From: JAJCYL01 sp040222875
Lineage (GTDB): Bacteria; Bacteroidota; Bacteroidia; Cytophagales; Cyclobacteriaceae
DNA: 64,000 nucleotides
Assembly (NCBI GenBank): GCA_040222875.1
Contig: JAVKCG010000028.1
Coordinates: forward strand, 62,001-126,000
Direction of reading: 5' to 3'
The notes under the pieces are model-generated. The model was given only the letters and a program-made list of their open reading frames with translations, was not told the DNA's origin and made no database searches. The position numbers and the translations under genes were made by a program. Shown here piece by piece: positions 51,085 to 60,587 of this stretch (position 1 is the stretch's first letter; each line of letters starts with the position of its first letter).

Positions 51085-51894
51085 ATGTCAAACCTTCGCA
51101 TTCTTTACGTAGCCAGCGAAATCCTTCCATTTTTACAAACTTCTGAAGTGGCAAGTTTTGTTCGAAAACTTCCTCAGGCCATGCAGGAAAGAGGTATGGA
51201 AATCCGAATATTAGTTCCAAGATTCGGCATTATCAACGAACGCAAAAACAGGTTGCATGAAGTTGTAAGGCTTTCTGGTATCAATATTGCCGTTGGTGAT
51301 GAAGAAAAGCCACTGGTAATTAAGGTTGCTTCGATTCCAAATGCTAAACTTCAGGTTTATTTCATCGATAATGAAGACTACTTCCAACGCAAGTCAGTTT
51401 TTCATGATAAAGAGAAGAAATTTTACGATGACAATGATGAAAGGGCCATATTCTTCTGCAAGGGAGTTTTGGAAACTGTAAAGAAATTAGGTTGGGCTCC
51501 AGATATTATTCATTGCAACGACTGGATTACTAGCTTAATCCCTCTATATGTTAAAACCACTTACAAGAACGATCCTATCTTCCAAACAGCAAAGACTGTT
51601 TTCACTGTTTACGATACTCATTTTCCTCATAAATTTCAGAGTGAAGGGCTGATCGAAAAAGCCAAAATGATTGACATTGAAGACCAGATGCTGAGCAACC
51701 TTCAGTCAGCAGATTATGAGGGATTTGTGAAAATGGGGGTAGAGTATGCTGATGCTGTTATTAAGGCTGAAGATGAGTCAAGTGAGGGATTAGATGGCTT
51801 GCTAAATGGCATGGAGAAGAAGGTTGATACAATTGAAAAAGACGACAACTTTTTAGATTCTTATTACAATTTATATAATGAACTGGCGGGATAG
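51085..51894 (+). CDS. Glycogen/starch synthase-like protein, N-terminal (GT5) domain only
   Basis: A 269-residue protein matching the first Rossmann domain of GT5 glycogen/starch synthases: ILYVASEILPFLQTSEVASFVRKLPQAMQERGMEIRILVPRFG and the WAPDIIHCNDWITSLIPLYV block. The usual KTGG motif (K15-x-G-G, ADP-glucose binding) is not present: the segment reads QTSEVASF. The second Rossmann domain is absent, although full-length enzymes have about 480 residues. The 3' end overlaps the DUF4270 gene by 17 bp. A catalytic role is uncertain. Confidence 0.82.
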   Translation: MSNLRILYVASEILPFLQTSEVASFVRKLPQAMQERGMEIRILVPRFGIINERKNRLHEVVRLSGINIAVGDEEKPLVIKVASIPNAKLQVYFIDNEDYFQRKSVFHDKEKKFYDDNDERAIFFCKGVLETVKKLGWAPDIIHCNDWITSLIPLYVKTTYKNDPIFQTAKTVFTVYDTHFPHKFQSEGLIEKAKMIDIEDQMLSNLQSADYEGFVKMGVEYADAVIKAEDESSEGLDGLLNGMEKKVDTIEKDDNFLDSYYNLYNELAG

Positions 51895-53251
51895 AAAGAA
51901 TTATTTCTTTGAAGCAAGAAAATGGGCGTTAATAATATTATCGCCTTTTTTCTTGATGTGCGAGGAACCGAATGAGATTGGAGCAGAGTTAAACCCAAAT
52001 GATGAAAACCTGAAAGTCCTTTATAAGGAATTTACATTGCCATCAAGCGTCATCCTTTCAGATAGCGTGGCAACAAACGACCCTAGCCAATTGCTTTTCG
52101 GGGTCTATAATGATCCGGAGTTTGGTCGTATAAAAGTTTCTGGCTACGCTCAGTTGGGTTTAAACGACAATGCCGAGAGGCCACCTTCACCTATATTTCC
52201 TGATGCTGTATTTGATTCTGTTGTTTTGCATATGCATTATCAAGACTTTTTTGGTGAGAATTTTCAGGAAGCCCAAAGATTTAAAATTCATGAAATCAGT
52301 GATACGCTTTTCACTAATGTTACTTATAAAAGCACAACCAGAGCTCCAATAAATTTCTTTGAGTTAGCCGATGTCGAATTTAGGGCCTCGCCTGACGATA
52401 CACTTCAGGTGATTAGGCTTAGTGATAATTGGGGTGAGGATGTGATGGAATTAGTTCGTGACAACCAACCCGCAACAAAGTTTGACCCGGTTTTCCAAAA
52501 TGACATCCATGGCCTGGCTTTTGTGCCGGAGGACGATATGGATTATATCGTAGGCGTAGATGCAACGGTGAATGGAGATACCTTAAGCCCTGATGACGAT
52601 TCCACTATACGGCTGCATTATCATAGGAGAAATCAGGATCAGCCATTGTTTTTTGATATGTCACTTGAAGGAAGGGTAAAGTACCTGAGAGTGGAAAATG
52701 ACCGCTCCGGCACTGTTTTGTCTGAAATATCAGAGCCATTTACTGAATTCATTCCCTTCAACAACAAGAGGTATGTTCAGCCTGCCACCGGTATTTATAC
52801 TAAAATCGACATGTCGCCGGTTTATGATTTCATTGATTCCGTCAACGGCTTTATAGTTAATCACGCCACTTTTGAGTTTGGCCCTGTAGAGCAACTCAAT
52901 CGCGGGGATTTCATTGGCCCCTTGACCGAGTTTTCTTTGGTTTTTTTGAATGACGATAACAAAATAAACGGAGGCAGGCTCACAACTGACCCACTCAACA
53001 CTTCCGTCATTATTGACCGAGGATATATCTCAAGTGGCAATACAAGAACAGAATTGTTTGAATCAAATGGGGATGGTGTTTATCAACCTCAAGATGGAAA
53101 TCAAGCCACTAACTACCTGCAATTAATCGGTGACGAATCTATCCCGCGGACAGACTTAGTCATTTATCCTTTGGATTTCAGTACCCTCAATCAATTAATC
53201 CTTGATGCCAACGACATCAAATTGAAAGTTTTTTATACAACACTTCAATAA
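51878..53251 (+). CDS. DUF4270 family lipoprotein
   Basis: 457 residues with a signal-anchor region (WALIILSPFFLMC) ending in a lipobox cysteine, followed by EEPNEIGAEL. A long beta-rich body (DSVVLHMHYQDFFGENF, LRVENDRSGTV, PATGIYTKIDMSPV) is characteristic of DUF4270 proteins of Bacteroidota. Function is unknown; a surface-exposed lipoprotein is the best inference. It overlaps the preceding gene by 17 bp and is 41 bp from glmS. Confidence 0.84.
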   Translation: MNWRDRKNYFFEARKWALIILSPFFLMCEEPNEIGAELNPNDENLKVLYKEFTLPSSVILSDSVATNDPSQLLFGVYNDPEFGRIKVSGYAQLGLNDNAERPPSPIFPDAVFDSVVLHMHYQDFFGENFQEAQRFKIHEISDTLFTNVTYKSTTRAPINFFELADVEFRASPDDTLQVIRLSDNWGEDVMELVRDNQPATKFDPVFQNDIHGLAFVPEDDMDYIVGVDATVNGDTLSPDDDSTIRLHYHRRNQDQPLFFDMSLEGRVKYLRVENDRSGTVLSEISEPFTEFIPFNNKRYVQPATGIYTKIDMSPVYDFIDSVNGFIVNHATFEFGPVEQLNRGDFIGPLTEFSLVFLNDDNKINGGRLTTDPLNTSVIIDRGYISSGNTRTELFESNGDGVYQPQDGNQATNYLQLIGDESIPRTDLVIYPLDFSTLNQLILDANDIKLKVFYTTLQ

Positions 53252-53292
53252 TTATAACTTCGTGTTGTTAGTAGTAGAATAACTGTATTGAA

Positions 53293-55128
53293 ATGTGTGG
53301 AATAGTAGGATATATCGGTGGAAAAAACGCTTTTGATGTTTTAATTAAAGGGTTGCAGAGGCTTGAGTACCGGGGTTACGATAGCGCTGGAGTAGCCCTT
53401 TTGAATGGCGGAATAGGAGTTTACAAGAAGAAAGGGAAAGTACAAGATCTGATTGAGGCGGTTGGTAGTAAGAAACTTACAGCCAACATTGGAATTGGGC
53501 ATACCCGATGGGCAACCCATGGTGAACCCTCAGATGTCAACGCCCACCCCCACCTTTCATCAGATGGCAATATTGCCATTATTCACAACGGCATTATTGA
53601 GAATTACGGTTCTTTAAAAAAGGAACTGGAAAATAAGGGTCATACTTTCAAAAGCGAGACCGATACTGAAGTATTAGTACAATTTATTGAATCAATCAAA
53701 CTAGAAAGTGATTGCAGTCTTGAAGAGGCACTTCGTATTGCCTTGACAAGGGTAGTTGGAGCCTATGCAATAGCATTAATTTGTGCGGATGAGCCTAATA
53801 CATTGGTGGCAGCAAGAAAAGGCAGCCCATTGGTTCTGGGCATTGGCAAAAATGAATTTTTACTCGCTTCAGATGCATCACCGATCATCGAATATACTAA
53901 TGAGGTTGTCTATATAAACGAGGGAGAAATTGTTGTTGTGCGTGATGGTAGTTTCACAATTAAAAATATTGAGGATATAGAACAGACACCATATGTGCAT
54001 ACCCTGGATATGGAGTTGGAGGCGATAGAAAAAGGCGGGTATCCTTATTTCATGCAAAAAGAGATTTTTGAACAGCCCAATTCCATCGCCGACTGCATGC
54101 GAGGTCGAATTGACTCAACTATTGACCGTTTAACCCTGGGCGGCATTCGGGAGCATGCGGATGATTTGGCCAATGCGAACCGCATTGTAATTGTGGGCTG
54201 TGGAACTTCCTGGCATGCAGGTTTAGTTGCTGAATATCTGATTGAAGACATATGCAGAATTCCGGTTGAAGTTGAATATGCTTCAGAGTTCCGTTATCGA
54301 AATCCTATCATCAATAAGGGTGATGTGGTTATCGCCATATCCCAATCAGGTGAAACCGCCGATACTCTTGCGGCAATTGAGCTGGCTAAGCAAAAAGGTG
54401 CCATTATTTTCGGAGTAGTGAACACTGTTGGTTCTTCTATTTCGAGGGCTACACACGAGGGTGCGTACCTTCATGCAGGGCCAGAAATTGGGGTAGCCAG
54501 CACAAAAGCATTCACTGCTCAGCTTACGGTGCTCAGCATGATTGCACTAATGATTGCTAAGAAGAAAAACACAATTACCGATCGAAAATACCACGATATG
54601 TTGGCTGGTTTGGAAAGAATCCCAACCAAAGTTCAACAAGTTCTAGAGAGCAATGACAAGATTGAATTCATTGCTGATCTCTTTAAGGATGCAAAAAACT
54701 TTCTGTATCTAGGCCGTGGCTATAATTTTCCGGTAGCACTCGAAGGAGCCTTAAAGCTTAAAGAAATTTCCTACATCCATGCTGAAGGTTATCCCGCTGC
54801 TGAAATGAAGCATGGACCAATAGCCCTCATTGACGAAGAAATGCCGGTGGTTGTAATTGCAACCAGGGATAATTCTTACGACAAAATCGTATCTAATATT
54901 CAGGAAGTAAAAGCCCGAAAAGGTGTCGTCATCGCAATAGTAACAGAAGGTGATGCCCTAATTCCAAAAATGGCCGACTTTGTAATTGAAGTGCCCAAAA
55001 CAACTGATGAGTTGATGCCACTTGTATCGGTCGTTCCTCTACAATTGTTGTCATATCATGTTGCAGTTATGAGAGGGTGCAACGTTGATCAACCTAGAAA
55101 CTTAGCTAAATCTGTAACAGTAGAATAA
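53293..55128 (+). CDS. glmS: Glutamine-fructose-6-phosphate aminotransferase (isomerizing)
   Basis: Makes glucosamine 6-phosphate from fructose 6-phosphate and glutamine, the entry step for peptidoglycan and LPS amino sugars. Cys2 is the glutaminase nucleophile (MCGIVGYIGG). It shows GHTRWATHGEPS (class II amidotransferase), two SIS domains with the SQSGETADT and GRGYNFPVALEGALKLKEISY motifs, and the C-terminal PRNLAKSVTVE. 611 residues is the expected length. The stop overlaps the ridA ATG by one base. Confidence 0.96.
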   Translation: MCGIVGYIGGKNAFDVLIKGLQRLEYRGYDSAGVALLNGGIGVYKKKGKVQDLIEAVGSKKLTANIGIGHTRWATHGEPSDVNAHPHLSSDGNIAIIHNGIIENYGSLKKELENKGHTFKSETDTEVLVQFIESIKLESDCSLEEALRIALTRVVGAYAIALICADEPNTLVAARKGSPLVLGIGKNEFLLASDASPIIEYTNEVVYINEGEIVVVRDGSFTIKNIEDIEQTPYVHTLDMELEAIEKGGYPYFMQKEIFEQPNSIADCMRGRIDSTIDRLTLGGIREHADDLANANRIVIVGCGTSWHAGLVAEYLIEDICRIPVEVEYASEFRYRNPIINKGDVVIAISQSGETADTLAAIELAKQKGAIIFGVVNTVGSSISRATHEGAYLHAGPEIGVASTKAFTAQLTVLSMIALMIAKKKNTITDRKYHDMLAGLERIPTKVQQVLESNDKIEFIADLFKDAKNFLYLGRGYNFPVALEGALKLKEISYIHAEGYPAAEMKHGPIALIDEEMPVVVIATRDNSYDKIVSNIQEVKARKGVVIAIVTEGDALIPKMADFVIEVPKTTDELMPLVSVVPLQLLSYHVAVMRGCNVDQPRNLAKSVTVE

Positions 55129-55508
55129 TGAAAAAAATCATCAACACCAGCAGTGCCCCTGCGCCAATAGGCCCTTACTCGCAGGCCGTTGAAACTAACG
55201 GAATGTTATATGTTTCAGGTCAAATTCCTATTATCCCAGAAACCGGTGAGCTATGTTCATCATCAATTGAAGACGAAACAGCTCAAGTGATGAAAAACCT
55301 GGGTGCCATATTATCAGAAGCCGGAACTTCATTTAGCAAAGTCGTAAAATGCTCCATTTTCGTTAAAAATATGGGCGACTTCGCTAAAATTAATGAGGTA
55401 TACGGTCGCAGTTTCACCGACAATCCACCGGCTAGGGAGACTGTGGAGGTAAGCGGTTTGCCCAAAGGTGTAAATGTGGAGATATCCTGTATTGCCGAAG
55501 TAGGATAA
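55128..55508 (+). CDS. ridA: RidA-family reactive-imine deaminase
   Basis: 126-residue trimeric RidA/YjgF protein. It hydrolyses enamine/imine intermediates released by PLP enzymes. Motifs visible: APAPIGPYSQAV (residues 10-21), YVSGQIP, GTSFSKVVKCSIFVKNMGDFAKINEVYG, PARETVEVSGLPKG with the catalytic Arg. Its ATG overlaps the glmS stop. A coupling to gltX lies 23 bp downstream. Confidence 0.93.
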   Translation: MKKIINTSSAPAPIGPYSQAVETNGMLYVSGQIPIIPETGELCSSSIEDETAQVMKNLGAILSEAGTSFSKVVKCSIFVKNMGDFAKINEVYGRSFTDNPPARETVEVSGLPKGVNVEISCIAEVG

Positions 55509-55531
55509 GTATCTTCGCAAAAATTTTCTGA

Positions 55532-57055
55532 ATGTCAAAAGTACGAGTAAGGTTTGCCCCAAGCCCAACTGGGGCTTTGCACATTGGAGGTGTAAGAACC
55601 GCCCTTTACAATTATTTATTTGCCAAAAAAAACAATGGCGATTTTATTCTGAGGATTGAAGACACAGATAAGAAAAGAGAGGTACAGTGGGCTGAAAATT
55701 ATATCAATAATTCATTGAACTGGTTGGGGATTGAACCGGACGAGAGCCCAAACAAAGGCGGTGATTTCGGTCCTTACAAGCAATCGGATCGCAGTGAGAT
55801 TTACAGAAAATATGCGTTACAATTGGTTGAGGAGGGAAAGGCTTACTACGCTTTCGATACTGCTGAGGAACTAGATGCCATGCGAGAACGGTTGAAGGTA
55901 GCCAAAGCGAGTTCTTTGAATTATAACGCCATTAGCCGAACACAAATGAAAAACTCTCTGACATTGTCAGATGATGAGGTTGAGCGTAGAATAAAATCCG
56001 GAGAGCCATATGTGATAAGAATTTGTATTCCGCTTAAGGAGGAAATCCGTTTTAACGATTTGATTAGAGGTTGGGTGGTCGTTCACTCTTCTACCATGGA
56101 TGATAAAGTGTTGTTGAAATCAGATGGTCTGCCAACCTATCATCTGGCCAATATCGTGGATGACCATCTAATGAAAGTGACTCATGTAATCCGAGGTGAA
56201 GAATGGTTGCCGTCTGCCCCTTTACATGTTTTATTGTATCAGTTCTTAGGTTGGGAAGACACAATGCCAAGTTTCGCCCATCTCCCATTGATTTTAAAAC
56301 CAGATGGGAATGGCAAACTCAGCAAACGGGATGCTGAAAAGCATGGATTCCCAATTTTTCCTTTGAGTTGGAAAGAGGGTGAAAATATGGTTCAGGGATT
56401 TAAAGAAACGGGTTATTATCCTGATGCATTTTTGAACTTCCTGGCACTTTTAGGCTGGAATCCCGGCACTGAACAGGAAATATTTTCCATAGACGAAATG
56501 ATCGACGCATTTTCCATAGAAAAGATTAACAAGTCTGGGGCGAAGTTTGACATTCAAAAAGCTGAGTGGTTCAATCAGCAATACCTTAAAAACAAGCCAG
56601 ATGAAGAGTTGGTTGCAGAGTTAACCGAACAGGCTTCAGTGAATGGTCATACGATTGATCAAAATAAAGCGGTAGCCATTGTTTATCTTATGAAAGACAG
56701 GGTGACATTTTCTTGGGAGCTTTATTCAAATGCAAAATTCTTTTTCCATGCTCCAGAGGACTATGATCAATCAGTCACTTCAAGTAAATGGACGCCAGAA
56801 GCTGTGAATGTGTTAAAGGCCTTTTCAGAAAAAATAAGCTCACTTAAGCTTGACACTCCAGATGAATTTAAGCAAGTGTTACTCAAAGTTTTAGATGAAA
56901 AAGGTGTTAAAATGGGGAAAGTGATGCAAGCGCTTCGCGTATCACTAACCGGCGAAGGAGCCGGACCGGACCTTATGGGAAGCCTGCCGATTTTGGGGAA
57001 CAAAGAAGTGGCAGAACGTATCCAGCAAGCCATTTCAACAATCAAGGCTGCATAA
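55532..57055 (+). CDS. gltX: Glutamyl-tRNA synthetase
   Basis: Class I aminoacyl-tRNA synthetase of 507 residues. It has the HIGH-type motif in FAPSPTGALHIGGVRTALYNYL, the LRIEDTDKKREV block, GWVVVHSSTMDDKVLLKSDGLPTYHLANIVDDHLM and the KMSKS-equivalent KLSKRDAEKHG. The long C-terminal anticodon-binding domain completes it. The Glu-specific (rather than Gln-specific) N-terminal fold is typical of Bacteroidota. Confidence 0.96.
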   Translation: MSKVRVRFAPSPTGALHIGGVRTALYNYLFAKKNNGDFILRIEDTDKKREVQWAENYINNSLNWLGIEPDESPNKGGDFGPYKQSDRSEIYRKYALQLVEEGKAYYAFDTAEELDAMRERLKVAKASSLNYNAISRTQMKNSLTLSDDEVERRIKSGEPYVIRICIPLKEEIRFNDLIRGWVVVHSSTMDDKVLLKSDGLPTYHLANIVDDHLMKVTHVIRGEEWLPSAPLHVLLYQFLGWEDTMPSFAHLPLILKPDGNGKLSKRDAEKHGFPIFPLSWKEGENMVQGFKETGYYPDAFLNFLALLGWNPGTEQEIFSIDEMIDAFSIEKINKSGAKFDIQKAEWFNQQYLKNKPDEELVAELTEQASVNGHTIDQNKAVAIVYLMKDRVTFSWELYSNAKFFFHAPEDYDQSVTSSKWTPEAVNVLKAFSEKISSLKLDTPDEFKQVLLKVLDEKGVKMGKVMQALRVSLTGEGAGPDLMGSLPILGNKEVAERIQQAISTIKAA

Positions 57056-57137
57056 GATAATCTGCAGTATTACTGTATAAATTTCTGTCGACATTAGTGC
57101 TGATTAGCATTAATTTTATCAACCGATGTAACAACAG

Positions 57138-58709
57138 ATGCCCAGACCATTTCATTTCGGAGAAGATTCATTAACGGTTTCCAAGTCTCTTGCTATATCA
57201 AGAGGTTTGGTTGATTCCGAGATACCTCCTAAATCCGTAGAGAAAATCAATGCAAGCACTGCCACTGTCAATGCAATTGTAGATAGCGGCAGGGTGGTTT
57301 ATGGTGTAAATACAGGTTTCGGATCGTTGTGCAACAAGGTAATATCCAAAGCTGATACACGGAAACTTCAGGATAATATCCTCAGAAGCCATAGTGTAGG
57401 TGTCGGTGGGCCAGTTCCATTGGAGATTGCCAAGCTGATGCTTGTTTCAAAAATCCAGGCATTGAGCAAAGGTTACTCTGGCATTTCACTTGAGGTTTTG
57501 GAAAGGATTCTTTGGCATCTAAATAGTGGCTTTACGCCGTTTGTGCCTATCCAGGGATCGGTTGGCGCCAGTGGTGATTTAGCGCCCTTGGCGCATCTGT
57601 TTCTACCGCTCATAGGCCTCGGTCAACTTTGGGATGGCAACCAATACGTTGATTCAGCTAAAATTTTGCAACAAGAGGGGCTTGCACCCCTCCAACTTGG
57701 TCCGAAAGAAGGGTTGGCGTTGATCAACGGCACTCAATTTATTGCCGCATATGGTGTACTGGCCGTAGAGCGGCTCCATAACTGCCTCGAGGCAGCAGAC
57801 ATTATTGGCGCAATGAGCCTTGAGGGCATTCTTGGATCCCAAGCGCCATTTGATAAAGATTTGCATAGTTTGAGACCCTATACTGGCTCTCAATTGGTAG
57901 CGCACCGACTAAGAGCCTTGTTGAAAAACTCTCAGATGGTGGAATCCCATATAGATTGTGAAAGGGTTCAGGACCCTTACAGCATGCGGTGCATGCCCCA
58001 AGTACATGGAGCTTCAAGGAATGCCTGGTTGCATCTCAAACAGTTGGTTGAGACTGAACTCAATTCAGTTACGGATAACCCTATAATTTTTGACGAAAAC
58101 AAGACGATCAGTGGGGGCAATTTTCATGGGCAATTATTGGCATTGCCTATAGATTATGCTTCAATAGCCGCCGCTGAGTTGGGTAACATATCTGATCGTA
58201 GGACTTACTTGTTGCTTGAAGGTGGCGCTGAAGGTTTACCAAGTTTATTAATGAACAACACCGGGATCAATTCAGGATTCATGATCCCACAGTACACTTC
58301 GGCAGCGCTTGTGAGCGAAAATAAGTCGCTGTGCTTCCCAGCATCAGCAGATAGTATTCCGACTTCACTCGGACAGGAAGACCATGTCAGTATGGGTTCC
58401 ATATCGGGGCGAAAGCTCAATCAAATAATTGATAACCTTGAAAACATTTTGGCTGTTGAGTTGGTATCTGCAGCTCAGGCATTTGATTTTAGAAGGCCAA
58501 TGAAATCTGGATTGGTTATAGAGACATGCCATGAGTTAATCCGAAGCCATATTGACCACGCAGAAGAAGATCGGGTATTTGCAGATGATATTCAAAAGGC
58601 AAACGGCTTAATTGTATCAAGAAGCCTTGTAGAGACCGCGAATGAATCTGCAGCCCAAAACAACATTGACCTAAACGGAGAATATGATGAATTATACGGA
58701 CTTCATTAA
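57138..58709 (+). CDS. hutH: Histidine ammonia-lyase
   Basis: Deaminates L-histidine to trans-urocanate. The MIO cofactor-forming triad A144-S145-G146 is in GASGDLAPLAHL. VNTGFGSLCN, the SAVTDNPIIF equivalent, QDPYSMRCMPQVHGA and the late EDHVSMGS block are typical. At 523 residues it is normal. The 3' end overlaps hutU by 26 bp, so the pair is translationally coupled. hutI and hutG are not in this window. Confidence 0.95.
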   Translation: MPRPFHFGEDSLTVSKSLAISRGLVDSEIPPKSVEKINASTATVNAIVDSGRVVYGVNTGFGSLCNKVISKADTRKLQDNILRSHSVGVGGPVPLEIAKLMLVSKIQALSKGYSGISLEVLERILWHLNSGFTPFVPIQGSVGASGDLAPLAHLFLPLIGLGQLWDGNQYVDSAKILQQEGLAPLQLGPKEGLALINGTQFIAAYGVLAVERLHNCLEAADIIGAMSLEGILGSQAPFDKDLHSLRPYTGSQLVAHRLRALLKNSQMVESHIDCERVQDPYSMRCMPQVHGASRNAWLHLKQLVETELNSVTDNPIIFDENKTISGGNFHGQLLALPIDYASIAAAELGNISDRRTYLLLEGGAEGLPSLLMNNTGINSGFMIPQYTSAALVSENKSLCFPASADSIPTSLGQEDHVSMGSISGRKLNQIIDNLENILAVELVSAAQAFDFRRPMKSGLVIETCHELIRSHIDHAEEDRVFADDIQKANGLIVSRSLVETANESAAQNNIDLNGEYDELYGLH

Positions 58710-60357
58710 AACTTACGCCAATCATCCAAATTATAAAGCACCAATAGGGACAACGCTACATGCTAAATCATGGCAAACGGAGGCACCACTACGGATGCTA
58801 CTGAACAACTTGAATGAAGAAGTAGCTGAAGACCCTGAAAATTTGGTAGTCTATGGTGGCACAGGTCAAGCTGCTAGAAATGTGGAATCACTTCAAAAGA
58901 TCATCCAAATTCTTCTGGAGTTAAATGAAGACGAGAGCCTGCTGGTTCAATCTGGGAAACCAGTAGGTAAGGTGCGCACTCACCCCGAAGCTCCCAGGGT
59001 GTTAATTGCCAACTCTAATTTGGTACCTGCCTGGGCAAACTGGGAGCATTTTGAAGAACTTAAGGAGCGGGGACTAATGATGTATGGTCAAATGACGGCA
59101 GGAAGCTGGATCTATATTGCTTCGCAAGGCATTCTTCAAGGCACTTATGAAACATTTGTTGCCTGCGGGGTAAAACATTTTGGTGGATCTCTCAAAGGCA
59201 AGCTTGTGGTAACTGGTGGCTTAGGTGGCATGGGCGGCGCTCAACCTTTAGCAGCGACTATGGCAGGTGCAACATTTCTCGGAGTTGATGTTGATCCTGC
59301 CAGGATTCAAAAACGCATTGATACCCGATATTGTGATAAGATGACCTATGACTACGACGAGGCCATCACGTGGGTGCTGGATGCAAAGGAGAAGGGTGAA
59401 AATTTATCGGTCGGATTAGTGGGTGATATCGGAGACGTTTTGCAAAAACTCATTAACGACAACATCACCCCTGCAGTTTTAACCGATCAAACTTCAGCAC
59501 ATGATCCGGTTTTCGGTTATGTGCCACATGAATTGAGCCTACAGGAAGCCATTGATTTGAGAAAATCTGATCAAAAAAAATACAAAGACTTGTCATTAAA
59601 AAGCATGGCCCGGCATGTCGGCTTAATGCTTGAGCTCCAAAAGCGGGGCAGCAAAACTTTTGATTATGGCAACAACCTGAGAGAATTTGCAAGGCAGGGT
59701 GGTGAACCAAATGCCTTTGATTTTAATGGTTTTGTGCCGGAATACGTTAGGCCACTTTTTTGCCAAGGTAAAGGTCCATTCAGATGGGCTGCACTTTCTG
59801 GTGATCCTGAGGATATATTTACAACCGATCAGGCACTTATTGAAGCATTCCCTGAAAACACCCATATGATCAACTGGCTTCAGGAAGCTCAAAAGAAAGT
59901 AGCGTTTCAAGGTTTGCCTTGTCGGATTTGCTGGTTGGGTATGGGAGAAAGGGAAAAGGCTGGATTGATTTTCAACGATCTGGTAAAATCTGGAAAGCTA
60001 AAGGCTCCGCTGGTTATTGGCCGTGACCACCTCGACTGCGGATCCGTGGCTTCACCCAACAGAGAAACCGAGGGAATGCTGGATGGCTCCGATGCTGTTT
60101 CAGACTGGCCGTTGCTCAATTTAATGTCCAACACCGCCGGAGGTGCCACCTGGGTGTCTTTTCATCATGGCGGAGGTGTAGGCATGGGTTATTCTCAACA
60201 TGCCGGTATGGTTGTGTTGGTTGATGGCACCGAAAGGGCTGAAAAATGTCTGAAAAGAGTGCTTCATAACGACCCGGCTATGGGTATCTTCAGACATACT
60301 GATGCAGGATATGAAGAGGCTCAAAAATTCTCAGATGACTTTAACCTGGGAGTTTAG
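58684..60357 (+). CDS. hutU: Urocanate hydratase
   Basis: Hydrates urocanate to imidazolonepropionate with bound NAD+. The 557-residue sequence has VYGGTGQAARN, QSGKPVGKVRTHPEAPRVLIANSNLVPAW, TAGSWIYIASQGILQGTYET, VVTGGLGGMGGAQPLAATMAGA (NAD site) and DHLDCGSVASPNRETEGM with the active-site Cys. Two ATGs in tandem (58684, 58687) leave the exact start open by one residue. Follows hutH with overlap. Confidence 0.96.
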   Translation: MMNYTDFIKTYANHPNYKAPIGTTLHAKSWQTEAPLRMLLNNLNEEVAEDPENLVVYGGTGQAARNVESLQKIIQILLELNEDESLLVQSGKPVGKVRTHPEAPRVLIANSNLVPAWANWEHFEELKERGLMMYGQMTAGSWIYIASQGILQGTYETFVACGVKHFGGSLKGKLVVTGGLGGMGGAQPLAATMAGATFLGVDVDPARIQKRIDTRYCDKMTYDYDEAITWVLDAKEKGENLSVGLVGDIGDVLQKLINDNITPAVLTDQTSAHDPVFGYVPHELSLQEAIDLRKSDQKKYKDLSLKSMARHVGLMLELQKRGSKTFDYGNNLREFARQGGEPNAFDFNGFVPEYVRPLFCQGKGPFRWAALSGDPEDIFTTDQALIEAFPENTHMINWLQEAQKKVAFQGLPCRICWLGMGEREKAGLIFNDLVKSGKLKAPLVIGRDHLDCGSVASPNRETEGMLDGSDAVSDWPLLNLMSNTAGGATWVSFHHGGGVGMGYSQHAGMVVLVDGTERAEKCLKRVLHNDPAMGIFRHTDAGYEEAQKFSDDFNLGV

Positions 60358-60375
60358 AAGTTGTGATCAATATAG

Positions 60376-60585
60376 ATGGTGAAAGCTGGCTACGGAGTAA
60401 AAGTGCTGGCAACCTGGGCAGCTAAAGAATACGCCTCACACAATGAAATCACCACGGTAAGGGTAACTAAAAAAGGCCTTTTCAGAACCTGGTATGCGGC
60501 TTTTTTAAAAGGAAATAAATGGCCTCCTTACTACGAACTATTTTTGAAGCAGATGGTGAAAAACTTAAAATCGATTGAATCCTGA
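60376..60585 (+). CDS. Hypothetical 69-residue basic protein after hutU
   Basis: Small ORF beginning 18 bp after the hutU stop, in the same direction and with similar base composition. It is basic (KAGYGVKVLATWAAKEY, KGLFRTWYAAFLKGNKWPPYYELF). No Shine-Dalgarno site and no family recognised. It could be a real small protein or a degraded remnant of a larger gene. It ends 2 bp from the convergent gene. Confidence 0.4.
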   Translation: MVKAGYGVKVLATWAAKEYASHNEITTVRVTKKGLFRTWYAAFLKGNKWPPYYELFLKQMVKNLKSIES

Positions 60586-60587
60586 GG

